A stretch of DNA of 64,000 nucleotides. Source: Haliotis asinina. Its lineage: Eukaryota > Mollusca > Gastropoda > Lepetellida > Haliotidae. The translations under genes were made by a program, and so were the position numbers. Below are positions 46,016-57,740 of the stretch, in pieces (position 1 is the stretch's first letter; the number at the start of each line of letters is the position of its first letter). Under the pieces are notes generated by a model. The model was not told where the DNA came from. It searched no databases and saw only the letters and a list, made by a program, of their open reading frames with translations. The DNA lies in NCBI RefSeq assembly GCF_037392515.1, contig NC_090282.1:35428054-35492053 (forward strand), given 5' to 3'.

Positions 46016-46220
46016 ACTCAACAACAGTTCAGCAGCATCGTGGCGATATGTACAGTCAGACAATCCAGTGATCGACGTCATGAACACCTACGTACTCCAT
46101 TTGGATACGATGACATGTGTCAACCAAGTCAGCGAGTCTGACCACTCGATCCCGTTAGTCGCTTTTTGCGACAGGGATGGATTGATGAAGAGCAATCCTA
46201 AACTGGATCTACACAGTCAG
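46016..46220 (-). mobile_element. Family B SINE-like element
   Basis: The minus-strand head GTGTAGATCCAGTTTAGGAT, then AAGCGACTAACGGGATCGAG, TGACTTGGTTGACACATGTC and TGGATTGTCTGACTGTAC. The tail is degraded. Confidence 0.8.
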
Positions 46221-47114
46221 TGATGCCCTGAACCTAATTAACATCATATTGCTTGCATTAGTATAAAGCAAAAGGCAATCCTCATAATCTGTCTTCTTCA
46301 AAGTGAACGTTCTTGGTTGTGTTCCCTGTTACAACAAGCGACCTTAGGAAACCCACTGAATAGTTTAAGATATACTGATATATAGTCATTGTATTACATG
46401 CACACTGGCAGTTCTGTGGACGGTAGAACCTGATTGGAAGACGAATAGATATTACACCGAGCCTAGCAAAGCCACCAATATCAGCTCAGCATTAAAATAG
46501 TCAGGCTCGTGCGCAATTTTAGAGAGAGAGCGAAAACACATATCTATGCTCCTTAACGGAGATGTACTATGCCATGCTAGAGTTTCTTGTAGACTGTGCT
46601 ACGGTTTATGCCGCACAAGGGATGTGTGTGAAAATATCACCTCGACTATTCCCACTGTAGGGTGTTAGTGCCACGGCTGACCAGCCATGTAAGCCAGGTG
46701 CTCCTTGAAGTAGGGAGCGACCGACCAGGAATTAAATACAACCAGAAATTAACTTCATTGCTTTCTTTGCATTTTAGTGACACATACTTGACACGATTTT
46801 GAGACTTCGCTCTTATGTAGTGGTTCTTCACTAAACGTGATACCCATATTGATACATTATACACTCTGTAGATATAATTATCTCCACTGAAAGTATGTGA
46901 CACTGACTATATGCCTAAGTGATCGGTAACATAATTGAAAATACAACCATACTGTATTATGGATAGAATATGATATATAAGATTCCATTTGTAAGTATTA
47001 TGTAACCACACAGTGACGTGACGATATGTAACATGCAATGCTCAGTACATGAATAAAAATATTATCATTATCATATCTTGAATATTTCAAGGCTCATATG
47101 CCCAGTGCAGTGTT
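46221..47114. other. Intergenic DNA, nothing recognised
   Basis: No feature is supported here. Confidence 0.35.
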
Positions 47115-47222
47115 TGTTAACGTCCCACTCGGCAATATTCCAGGTGCATGGCCTCGGTCTGTAAATACTGATGTTAGAACCAGACAATCAAGTGACTGAC
47201 ATCATGAGCACAAATCCACTGA
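47115..47222 (-). mobile_element. Family B SINE-like 3' half
   Basis: GTTAACGTCCCACTCGGCAA then TATTCCAGGTGCATGG, CTCGGTCTGTAAATACTG, AACCAGACAATCAAGTGACT and CATCATGAGCAC match the minus-strand 3' half. Confidence 0.75.
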
Positions 47223-47796
47223 CGCTTTGTGTTTTGGACTCATTCACGGGTATGATTATTCTTCAGAAATGAAAAAAAACCACCATGGCCTTTGTGTAAA
47301 CGAACGGAGTAACAACGCCAAAGAGTTTAGATCTGTCAAAAGTTTGGTAGTGAATTGTTAGAATAATTACACACATGTGTAGTGGTACATTTAAGGTGCC
47401 TTTTACTACAGCCAACATTTTCCCAGGCAATGTGATGGTATTAGCAGTTAAATCCCAAAGCTTTTGCTTGCGTTTTGAAGCGTGACTTAACTCGTTACAC
47501 CCCGTGTTGGACATATTGACGCTCCAACAATGTAGAGGCCAGCGACAACATAGCCAGTTGACACAGCCACTTGCGTGAGCCCATGCAAACCTTGTTCGTT
47601 TCCGCGTTCCCTTGCTGACTCACAAATTGTAACACACAATGTGATCTTTGTTAAGGGATCTCAACCCGGCCTTCCACTTTTGCCATACAAGACGGCTTAG
47701 CCGAACACTACTTCTTGACCTTGTCTTTAACAGGTGAGACTAGAGTACGAACACACACAGTCAAAAGTCCCTAAATTTAGCAAGTGTAAAGTGGCA

Positions 47797-47935
47797 GGGA
47801 GTAATCCTGCGGATGAATTTGGATCAGGGTAACCATCGTTCGAACCCCAGCACGGCACTTGCACCATCGGACGCGTTAAGGTGTGCATTGTCATCCTCGG
47901 CCTCAGGGAGCATGGTCATGTTAAATGGAAGCGAG
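47797..47935 (+). mobile_element. Possible third tRNA-like SINE (weak)
   Basis: The segment has a box-B-like CGTTCGAACCCCAGCACGGC at about 47839 but lacks the family A middle and tail. It could be an unrelated SINE or chance. Confidence 0.25.
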
Positions 47936-48739
47936 ACAACTTCCGCATCCTCCTAAACGACACTGGAACGGTCACTGGTGAGTATATGATATAGACACAG
48001 ATTCCTGAATGCCACAGAAAAGTTGATGATGCAGCAGACTAAATGGTTCATCTTTGGACTGTTCCACTTTAATATTTTATATTTAATCACACGACCTAAC
48101 TGTACCCTGCTCAATATGCTAGGTGGTCTATTAGTGGTTATTTGCTGCAAGCAAATGAACATTTGAAACGCTGAAATAATGATCTGTTTGTGCTGTTTCT
48201 ATTTGTTAGAATGAACAAACGGTCTAAATGTAGGACTGCGATACTGAATCCGCACGACTACGTTGTATACATACATTTCATGTTTACGACAAAGAACGAT
48301 TTTTTTCTGCCAATTGTACGTTTCTGTGGACCTCCGGTGGGGTCAACCCTTTAGTGAGTATAATGCCCTGCGCTATATACATGATGTCCAATTCAATTAG
48401 GACCAAGTTAATCAAATATTCATCTGCATTTATAGAAAGCAGAAATATAAGGTGCATTATAAACACGGAGGTTTCTGAAAGCAAAACTAATTTTGACAAC
48501 ACGTACATAACCATATGACTTGTAAGTCACAATCAATACGCTTTCAAAAATATTTATGTTGGTTTGTTTGCAAAATAGTACTTACGTTTATTATGATACA
48601 TTATGTCTCTTATACCTTGAATCAAAATGTATTGATAAAGGCAACATGGAAATATCAAACTTATTTTCATCTCAAGTGGAAACTTGTGCAAAGAAATATA
48701 AAAAAAAAACGTGAAGGCGAAAGGTTGATTAATTTGTAT

Positions 48740-48882
48740 GATACAGTGTTGGTACGTTGTGAAAAATGATATAGTTATATGGTACAGTGGGTCTACGTTA
48801 ACAACAATACAGTTTTATTGTACACTGGGGGTACGTTGTGAACAATGATACAGATTTAGGATACAGTGGGGATCTGTTATGG
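48740..48882 (+). repeat. ~40-bp tandem repeat, 3.5 copies
   Basis: The units start with GATACAGTG or GTACAGTGGG and continue with TACGTTGTGAACAATGATAC-like sequence. Copies are clearly diverged. Confidence 0.8.
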
Positions 48883-49186
48883 TCATAGTGTAAGGTCCCT
48901 ATATGTAATGTCAGCTATTTACTCATTGCACTTGACAACACAGCATTTCTCACATTTGTGTGCAATTTGTAGATTGTCATCGAAATAAAAAAAAATTTTC
49001 AGTTATCATGAATAAGATTTAATGAATCATCAACATTTATTGATATAATTGCATACAATGCTGAAAAATATTATCTATTTGTTTGTGCGTATTCATTGCT
49101 TTCACACACTCACTCACACTGGGAAAGACGATGCTAAATAATACTTGAACTGAATTCGATAAGGACTGTAATAAAGGACCTGGGGA

Positions 49187-49318
49187 GGAGGGGTACCCTT
49201 GCAGTTAAAGCATTCGCTCGTCAACACACGTCGCCAGTGCTATAAGGTGAAATGTGTGAATACCATTCCTTCTACTCCCAGTGGTGTATTGCTTAATTAA
49301 GTGTAAAACCATATATAA
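49187..49318 (+). mobile_element. Family A SINE, very degenerate
   Basis: GGGGTACCCTTGCAGTTAAA, GCATTCGCTCGTCAACACAC, and near the end TGTGTGAATACC and GTGTAAAACCATA occupy the expected positions. Box B is lost. Confidence 0.45.
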
Positions 49319-51229
49319 ATAAAATAATGAATAACACTTGCCTTCTATTCTTTCATTAATGGTAAAATATGATAACGATATTCATAATTATTCACAAACA
49401 GTTGCCTAAATTCGACAGAATTTTGTTGACACCGATCCATATGTTCTGTTTAGTACATATATTGTTGACTTCAGTGGCATATAAACGACTTATACTAACG
49501 ATATTCAATCACTACCTATAACTAAGGTAATATACATGCATGTGTACCTACGCCTATCTTCTATACCAATCTCATCCACTGACCACGGCAATATAAAGTT
49601 ACCTCCGTTCTATGCACGGTCAGGTCGTCCTGGCGCGATTGGTAAATAGACCCCATCAGTCTACTTGACATCGCCTGACAGCCTAATGAATCCACACCTC
49701 GACGAGGTTTATCATTGTGATCTTCCTCGCTCGGGGCACAAGGGTCAGACACCATGGCCCAGACACAGATTATGTAGCGCTGTACTCTGGTCGCACTGTC
49801 AACAGTCGGTTGTGTTGTGGAGAAAACATGAAATACATGCACATGGATCGTTTATGTTGGCCTTACATGTGTGAGGACACATAACAGGTGGTCCCTGGGG
49901 TATAGGCCTTACACGGAGGTAAGACTTCAGTTTCACGATATGTCAGGTACATGTAGTCATGATAGGGAAGTTTGTTAAGACATATTCTGTTTTATGAATG
50001 TTCTCTATATGTTTTGCTTGAAGTATTATTTTTATTTTGATATAGGCCTTGGTATTAGTCAAATATTTGTGATTATGATTTACAAGTAGTAATTAGAAGC
50101 ACAAACTACTGGAGTGTTTAATTTGACAGGGCTGTGCATTGTTTCGGTTACATGCTATAATGGAGATGAAAACAAATGCCAACAGACCCATCACATACAG
50201 TACACAATCTTATTTACTGCCTTAAACGTCAGTTTATTTCTCAATAACGCAGCGTTCCCAAGTACACTTGAGTTTCTTAGTCCTAATCCAAGGATCTTTC
50301 TTAATGCAACATAGATGCATGTATATTGTGTCAACCTCTCAACATGACGTAAACCTATCGCAATGTGTGCTATTCATGTTTCTTGTGTCACCCTCAGATA
50401 ATTACACATCAGTGATGCGGCTATAGATAACCTGTTTCACTATCGCAGCAGAGTACATCACAAACAGTATACAACTGTATATCACCATACGATACAATAC
50501 GCATACCTGTATGTCACTCGTCTACCTCTGTAAGCACTATATTTCTGTTACTAAATCACACTTTGCTGCGAATGTGGGCATTCGACTTGGTGCACTATTA
50601 GCTATCATATTATTAATATGCTTATAGTATAACGAATCAGTTATAGAAATAGTGCAATCTCTCTTGACCTAGTAAATATTAATTCGTTTATAAATTGAAA
50701 TATATAGATATATGGTCAGCATGTCTGAAATGTTAGAAAAGTGTGAACATGTGTTTAATGGCTGTCCTGGGGCGTTATACCCTAATTGATACATGACACT
50801 AATGGTCATTAATGTTCCAGGCGATGCTGTATGACCATCAAGTGGTGTAATAGTTGTCCATATATTTGGGATGTGTCCAAACGTGTATTCAGCTATATGC
50901 CGCACGAGGCATTTGTGAATTCCATAAAATGCTGCATTCTCAAATTACGTCATATATCTAGCCGTTACATGTTATAACATAACACGCTATACAACAACCA
51001 TAGGTACATATTTGCCACTCAAGGTTTGCTTTGTATCAGGTTTGATGACATGAATACAACATTTAGAACACAGCTGTTGTGAACCTCCATTAGAGCTATG
51101 CTGTATGGACGAGTACAGTCTTGTAGTCGTGTGTATAATGTGTGCAAGTTGTTGACAAACCTTTCGGTATTTTCTTGACACAATTGACACCGAGGATCGC
51201 TACAACTGAAAGTTCTCACATTCCCTCAG
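49319..51229. other. Intergenic DNA, no gene recognised
   Basis: Several 60-95 codon ORFs exist (49561, 50114, 50669, 51019) but none shows a domain I can name. Confidence 0.4.
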
Positions 51230-51399
51230 AGCCAAAGACATCGTTTGATGACGGAAGGACTTTGCAAAAGTATTCGTGGCACAATTGGACAGACCAAGAT
51301 TGGGTTCCGGTTCCTTTCACTAATGAAAATTCACAGATCATAGTTCCCGAGTGTGGCGTGGACAAAGATCATTGTCGCTGTGTAAGGAGGCGATCGTGA
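51230..51399 (+). other. Possible terminal coding exon (speculative)
   Basis: AGTTCTCACATTCCCTCAG (acceptor-like, AG at 51228-51229) is followed by 168 open bases to a TGA at 51397. The translation has protein-like composition, with Trp-rich YSWHNWTDQDWVPVPF and a Cys cluster ending ECGVDKDHCRCVRRRS. No domain is recognised and no upstream exon is linked. Opposite-strand ORFs overlap, so chance or an eroded transposon are real alternatives. Confidence 0.2.
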
Positions 51400-54022
51400 T
51401 TTGATGAAGGATCAGTACAATTAGACAGATGTCCATGTTCTACAGCCAGACATGATACAAGGTCTTCTCTTTAGAGATTAACTATGTTTGCCTGAGATTG
51501 TATGCTGCTGGTGCTAACTGACTTCATCTCGCAATGATAATACCAGTTAGGGAAGGAATTCATTGTCTGCATGCATTGGTCTCCTCTGTCCGGAGACACG
51601 TGGAACGAGCTACATATTGTCTCGCATGACGGCAACTCTAAAGGAACCCGGAAAATGCTCTAACTGAAGTGTGGAAGAATCTTCTCTTAGCAACAAGTAC
51701 GACATCTTTGGGAGCTTGAGATGAAGGTTCCGTTGGATTTTTAAAATGAATTTCTTTCGGTATTTTTTTGCGTGTTGAGTTTGGTCAGATACTCTGTTTT
51801 GAAAGGGAAGTCTGACTGTCGATTCGTCATATGTTGTTTGTTGGTAGTGTGTAACTCATGGCAAGGGATGACATACTTTCACTAATTACTTTTCAAAGTA
51901 GAGATGGTTCGCAAATTTCTCTGATAGTATACATTTGTTAAGTACCACATTAATCTATTTCGATTAAACAAATACAGTGGACATCTAACAGCATGGCTTG
52001 GATAATCTTATATCACGCAGCCACGCAGCCACGCACGCACGCACTACTTTATGCACACAAGCAAAAACTCACTTTCTTCTGATAAATATAAAGATGTTTC
52101 GTTTCCAAATTTAAAATGCATGTGTTTTATATTCATGACCGTTTATCTTTCGAATGAGTCCATGAGTATTTATCGTTGTCTTTCCAATGTACAACAACTG
52201 CATATGTATTGACCCTCTCGACACTGTAATGACACGTGAGTCTTCTTCGCACAATGCATGGAGACGTCCATGAGAAACTTAAGTATATGTTGCTGAATAT
52301 TTGGACACGCTTATCTGGTGTGGCTCACAGCAATGAAAGAAGTGGCGACATTCAATATTTCATAATGAACACCAATCGCAGATAAACAAAATGATATGAT
52401 TGCGCGTTACATAGCTCACATGGGGTGTCAACACTAAATTATATCCTCTGTCACAGCGGTACAGAGAGATGAGCGATTAAGATTGAAACTGTACGCTGCG
52501 TTTACGAACGTGAGAACTGGGAGCGGTCTTAGGACGTTGCATTTGATAAACTTAAGGATTACTGACTTGCAGATATATGATTACTGGTTATAGTGCACCG
52601 TTAAGCCTGATTTCAGGTCAGGTATGACGTGTGTACGTGCTCTAAAACGATGTTTTACTTCAGAAAACGGTAAATACGATTGGAGGTCCTGATTCACCAG
52701 TTGTCTCCCTTGTGTAAAGGTCGTCCTCTCATGGCAGGGGTATTGATGTCCGGTTCAAGGAAATAACATGTGACATTATTATTATCATTATGCAAATGGC
52801 GGGTGCTGCCGCGAACAACTATAGTTCAGTGATTCAGATTATACTGTTATTTTCACAACTGTCTTGTGTTACATCCAATAGAATCTGTTAATCGAACAGT
52901 CGAGTCTGGATATTTCCTTGCATTTGTGTTCAATATTTTTTATTGAGCGAAACGACATAAAATACACACATGTGCACAAGTAGGAGGCTACACAATAATG
53001 TTTTGTAGACAGATGCATGAAGGAGTCTAAATGCATATCAGGTATCTTTGTGTCATGTTGGTTAACATTCAGCGACCACAAGCCGCTAGTGATATCAGGT
53101 CTATGTTAATACAAGTTTATTGTTCTTCTGTTTACATTGCTGAGGTAACCATACAACCAAATCTCAGAATCCTTATCTCGATTTCCATTTAAGTATAAAC
53201 TTGAATAATGTTTATGAATAGATGTCAAAAAGTGTTCGAATCTTGCGGATTCTTCCCAACCAGTGGCACTGACAAAACACACGCAAAGGCAAGAAAATTA
53301 CTGCATGGAGACGCGTGGATGAATCACAATAGGGAATGACATCAGACATGATTTATCACACGCGTGTTCCACATGTCCACCATGAAGCCTTTTGAGATAG
53401 GGGAATAAATACCACCATACCGTAGAACCCATTCTGCCATAAATCATACACAGAGCGAGCGAATGCACCCCTGCTGGGCCACCCAATGGGCCACATAACA
53501 GGCAAATTAAAGATACATTCCGGGTGCGCTTACATCCAAGGGACACAACTCTGACTACACTGGCTGACCGGTATCAACATGTACAACATTTGCTGTCATC
53601 ACCATACATATACACCGAAATAAAGGTTTCCCCTGGAGTTTAGAACAAATCCAATTCTATAAATTTTGCAGAGGTTTAAAGGAAAGCAACTGTAACTGGT
53701 GAGTGAAGAACATGTTGTGTTGTAATGAACATGTAATGAACTTGACGGAAGAATCTTGAACTTCGAAAATAAACTTCGTAATAAACAAACCAGCAATCTC
53801 TTGTGGTATTATTTTTTCTATGGTGCTGTAGTTAAGTGTCTGTAGAACGGTTGCAAATAACGACACATTGCGTAACTAGTGCCCAGAGGTAACTGTGTGA
53901 GGTATGATTAATGTTTGTTTCGGTCCATAACGTGGATTGTCCTCAGCTAGATGGACTAGCAACATACATGCCAGTGTATTAGTAGGACTGGGTGCATATG
54001 TAAACGGAAGTCTGTACACGGT
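51400..54022. other. Intergenic DNA, nothing recognised
   Basis: A short (GCAC)-like run is at 52018-52044. No gene or SINE is supported, a relatively repeat-poor span. The motif CACAAGGGAGACAACT occurs on the minus strand near 52698-52713. Confidence 0.35.
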
Positions 54023-54065
54023 ATGCTTCTTGCTTATTTATGTTTATTGTTATATATATTAAACT

Positions 54066-54088
54066 GTGGTTTCTGTTGCTTGTTTCAG
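54066..54088 (+). promoter_or_regulatory. Strong 3' splice acceptor signal upstream of receptor 2
   Basis: TGGTTTCTGTTGCTTGTTTCAG followed by GAGAGAAG is a near-ideal 3' splice site 525 bases before the receptor 2 ATG. It could begin a 5'UTR exon that splices to 54586, but I found no convincing donor between 54089 and 54560. Confidence 0.3.
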
Positions 54089-54570
54089 GAGAGAAGAAAA
54101 CACCCAAAGGGAGACAACTCAACCCGGACTCTTGGCCGTCTTTACGTTCATAGCGATTCATGGAACGTTGGACGCTGCTTTCACTACGAAAGATGCCTCT
54201 GCTTTCGCCTCTGCAAACGTTGTGCTTCCTCATCGGATATAAATATAATGCCGTGGATTACGCCATATGAGTGTGAAAACGCATAACGCAGTGATTAGCT
54301 TTAGTATATCGTTAACGTGTTCTTTTCAGCATGGTTTATTCAACCTCTTGTATTCAAATCCTAAACTCTCAAAACATTCTCTGCAATCACATACACCAGT
54401 AACACTGTGTACTTCAAAGAGACTAGACTGAAATATAGTCCAAGGAACAAATATTTTCATTAAGAAATATATGCCTAAAGAAAAGTATAGATGCAACCCA
54501 GGACAATCTTTAATTTCTAGAGCTGGGGTAATATCGACTTGCAAAATCATTCCAGACTAGCACTCTTGTG

Positions 54571-54585
54571 TGATTTATTCTCTAG
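54571..54585 (+). promoter_or_regulatory. Putative 3' splice acceptor, 5'UTR of receptor 2
   Basis: GTGATTTATTCTCTAG|GATCTGG ends 28 bases before the ATG. The position and quality mirror the acceptor before receptor 1. Confidence 0.5.
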
Positions 54586-54613
54586 GATCTGGAAGTAAGA
54601 CTTAAGAGATACA

Positions 54614-55678
54614 ATGGCTAACGTGTCGCACGGCAACATGACGTTACAGGAAGTGAACGATGCCATGGCAGTGCTGCTCATACCCGCCATGGTGTACGTG
54701 GGTCTCATGATGATCGTGGGCCTCGTGGGCAACGGGCTTGTAGTGTACGTCTTCCCAACCAAACTGACCACCGGTACCCAGAGTGTCCTCATCACCTGCC
54801 TAGCTGTGTTTGACCTTCTGAGCTGCATAATCGCCATGCCTACAGAGATAGCGGACATGAGGTTCTTCTTCATGTTCGGGTCCGTGTTCGCCTGCAAAAT
54901 GTTTAGATGTGTCAACACCTTCTGCGCAATATGTTCCATACTCACTCTCCTCGGTATAGCTGTTGATCGGTACAGGAAAGTGTGTTGTCCTCACAAGAAA
55001 CAACTTGGCACTAACCAGGTGAAGATTGTCATAGGTCTTTCGATTCTCTTCTCCGCTTTGTTTTCTTGGCCAGCTATTGCTATATACGGTATCCGATCAG
55101 CGGACACTGGTGTTGAGAATTTGATTGGTCAGGACTGTTCCACAAGCGATGCCCTTAAGCACACTCTGTATCCTCTGATCTACAATGGCGTCCTGGCTTT
55201 GTTATTCATTATCATTACTGTTGTGTTGTGCGTCTTGTATTATTTGGTGTGGCGGACTGCAAAGAAACATACGGAAACCTCAAGACCAGTTGGCCAAAAC
55301 ACTCCGTCTACTGGTACCACTATAGAGTTGTCGTCTGCTGATAGCGACGGAAGTGTACCCAACAACACAGGGCACAGTCCGCGTCGAGGTATGACATCAC
55401 AGAGACGGACCAACAAAACTACCACGATAGCATTCATGGTGACAATCGTATTTATTCTCAGTTTTCTGCCTCATCTATCCTTAGTTATTGCGAGGTCCAC
55501 TGTTAAAGACTTTGACTACAAACTGGATGATACTGGCACTGTATTCTTTAATATATTCCTACGCTCATACTTTGTGAATTCGGCAGCAAATCCCATCATC
55601 TACGGTGTCATGAACGTCCGATTTCGTCGCGAGTGTTGCAAAGTACTGAAGAATGTGTTTTGTTGTGGACGAGTATGA
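54614..55678 (+). CDS. Orphan class A (rhodopsin-like) GPCR, 354 aa
   Basis: A plasma membrane receptor with TM1 ~19-46 (GN 39-40), TM2 ~57-80 (LAVFD, D67), TM3 ~93-117 with C94 and DRY 118-120, TM4 ~134-158 (Trp-Pro 152-153, no Trp at 4.50), ECL2 C175, TM5 ~183-212 (P187), a short ICL3 ~213-268 with Ser/Thr and basic residues, TM6 ~270-294 (F-I-L-S-F-L-P in place of FxxCWxP), TM7 ~306-331 with canonical NPIIY 326-330, helix 8 NVRFRRE, and C-terminal Cys pairs (341-342, 350-351) likely palmitoylated. N-terminal sequons at N3 and N8. The start has an ACA-ATG-G context and an in-frame TAA 18 bases upstream. The PxEIxDMR and NIFLRSYFxNSAAN motifs shared with 13012-14430 mark the two as paralogues; the main differences are ICL3 length and the NPxxY motif. 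Ligand unknown. Confidence 0.93.
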   Translation: MANVSHGNMTLQEVNDAMAVLLIPAMVYVGLMMIVGLVGNGLVVYVFPTKLTTGTQSVLITCLAVFDLLSCIIAMPTEIADMRFFFMFGSVFACKMFRCVNTFCAICSILTLLGIAVDRYRKVCCPHKKQLGTNQVKIVIGLSILFSALFSWPAIAIYGIRSADTGVENLIGQDCSTSDALKHTLYPLIYNGVLALLFIIITVVLCVLYYLVWRTAKKHTETSRPVGQNTPSTGTTIELSSADSDGSVPNNTGHSPRRGMTSQRRTNKTTTIAFMVTIVFILSFLPHLSLVIARSTVKDFDYKLDDTGTVFFNIFLRSYFVNSAANPIIYGVMNVRFRRECCKVLKNVFCCGRV

Positions 55679-56149
55679 TTTACTGCTAAAACGATTTCTT
55701 CTTCTGGGTGGTAAGATTAATAATAATAATAATAATAGTGCACATTTGTAATGCACTCATTTCCACGCTTGCAGCATGCTCAAGGCGCAACAGTCAAGGA
55801 AGGACAATGGAATTGTAGATGACAAAGATTCGTAGAACTGGCGGAAAAGACCAACTTTGAATGCATCAAAAGCTGACCATGTATAGAAGACTCCGTATGT
55901 TATGAAGGTCCATAAACCATTAAAGGGAGACAAACCATTTCCATGCGTAATAACCCGGTATTTGTTATCCGGGTTATATTATTGACCACGTCACAACCCG
56001 GATTTAAGACGCTCTCACTGCACCTTTATGTTATTACTATATCGAAAGAGGAAATACAAAATTGTGTCGGGAACTATGTATGCACCTAATTACATATGTT
56101 CATCAGAATCAAAACTTATGCAGTTGCGTATGTAGGAGTTACTTGAAGT
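55679..56149. other. 3' flank of receptor 2
   Basis: It contains an (AAT)n run at 55714-55738 and an ATTAAA at 55918-55923 that could act as a polyadenylation signal. No AATAAA lies close to the stop codon. Confidence 0.35.
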
Positions 56150-56312
56150 GTGAGTGAGTGAGTATGGTTTTACGCCGCTTTTAGCAATATTCTAGGCTAT
56201 TTATCACGTGGACACCAGGAATGGGCTTTTACTCGTTGTACCCATGTGGGGAATCGAACCAGACTATTGTTAATTGACGTGACGAGCAAATGTTTTAACC
56301 ACTAGACTTCCA
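56150..56312 (-). mobile_element. Family A tRNA-derived SINE with small internal insertion
   Basis: The minus strand has CTAGTGGTTAAAACATTTGC, TCGTCACGTC, a short insertion just before GGTTCGATTCCCCACATGGG, then TACAACGAGTAAAAGCCCAT, AGAATATTGCTAAAAGCGGC and GTAAAACCATACTCACTCAC. Confidence 0.88.
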
Positions 56313-57599
56313 GACCGTTTCATGAAGACGGTACAGTGGAATTAGTGAAACAGTGAAATGTCGTTCGTTCGGAAACCCAACCTCAAGGATTGTTACGTCT
56401 GTATTTATACATAAGAATGTTATATGGTATATCCAGAAAGGCAAATGCATATATGGGACTTGATTGCTTACAGGATCTACTCAATTAAAAAAAAATGATT
56501 ACTTCGTTTTCATGTTAACAATGAGAGCTAACTACGGTTAATGTCAGCACACTGTCATGCTTTCCGTTTACCTCCTAGAATGCGCCTCCCATGTCCTGTG
56601 TCACTCGATGCTGTCCATGCACAAACCCATTTGAAACGCAGTAAATATGCACTAAAACTTCTATTTTGGGGAATACTTTGTCACTGGTGCTTCTAATTTA
56701 TGTTGGACGTCGTTGTGTTATTATTTATTCAAACATCTGGATGAAGAAAGCCACTTTTCAATGCTGTACATTCATGTACATATTTTCATTTTTCGGTATG
56801 TGCTTAATCCAAATATGTACCGTTATATACTACAACATAAAACAACTATGTGTATTTCCGAGCGTGACCTTTTACGTTGATACATCGTATGTCCCCTATA
56901 CTGCATGTCCACCGAGACACCCCGTTCTTCAGGAAACACAGCTGCAGCTTCCTGGCTGGCGCCATGGAAATACTCATCATGAAGGTCTGGACGGTCAATA
57001 GTATTCTGCAATCACATACATGAAGTCTTGAACAGCAGGATGCACACTCTACGCATGAATCACACATTGGATTTAGCTTATAGGACTGACGAAGATGACA
57101 TCTAGTGTATCGCCTGTAGCATTATGTTAAGACTGATCATTTTGCTGGTTTGTTTAAATAAGGAAACCGTGTTCAGAAAGTGGAAGAACATGCAAAGTTT
57201 CAGTCGGAATCTTGAGAGTGCATTTACAGATTTCAGAAGAGCTTTGCATCTGAATGTGCTGATCTATACAGCAGTGTCCTTGCGAATATTACTGGGCAGC
57301 ATGCACTGTTATCAAGGCACACTGTACATTCTGATACTTAATGGTACAAGGGAACAACGGACAGCAACAAAAACAGTAAATGAGGAGCACTAGTATAACT
57401 ATCTACAATCATCTTCAAGATGTACAGAAAAATCATGTCACAGATGTGGTTGATCAAGCTAAAAGGAACTACTTCATTAAGCTGACAATTACAGCAACTA
57501 GTCTCATTGATGTTCTAGGCACTCAAATTTAAAGATACAAGTCTATTCAGCAGATCCTCTCCAGAAATATACACCGACAAAATCAGTGTATGAGCAGGA
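56313..57599. other. Region with short ORFs, possibly LINE-related
   Basis: Plus-strand ORFs (56666-57001 and 57124-57393) sit just upstream of the LINE remnant and may be decayed retrotransposon sequence, but I cannot identify RT motifs in them. Confidence 0.3.
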
Positions 57600-57740
57600 C
57601 AGTTAGTTCGAGACATTTGGCAGTGTGTCCTCTCAGGCTTCAGAACCAATCCTTTGGACTAGACTTCCACTTGATATAAGAACACTCCAGGATTTTGGCA
57701 GTCTGAAGACTCATTTGTTTAAGCCTAAATTCAAGTCCCC
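57600..57740 (+). pseudogene. LINE reverse transcriptase C-terminal remnant
   Basis: One frame reads ILWTRLPLDIRTLQDFGS then LKTHLFK, the classic end-of-RT signature 'LWNSLPxxIR...F...LKxHLF' of CR1/Jockey-type and related non-LTR elements. A second frame just upstream gives RHLAVCPLRL, matching the preceding 'R..AV.AP.LWN' stretch, so a frameshift separates the two. No catalytic YADD motif is nearby. Confidence 0.75.
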
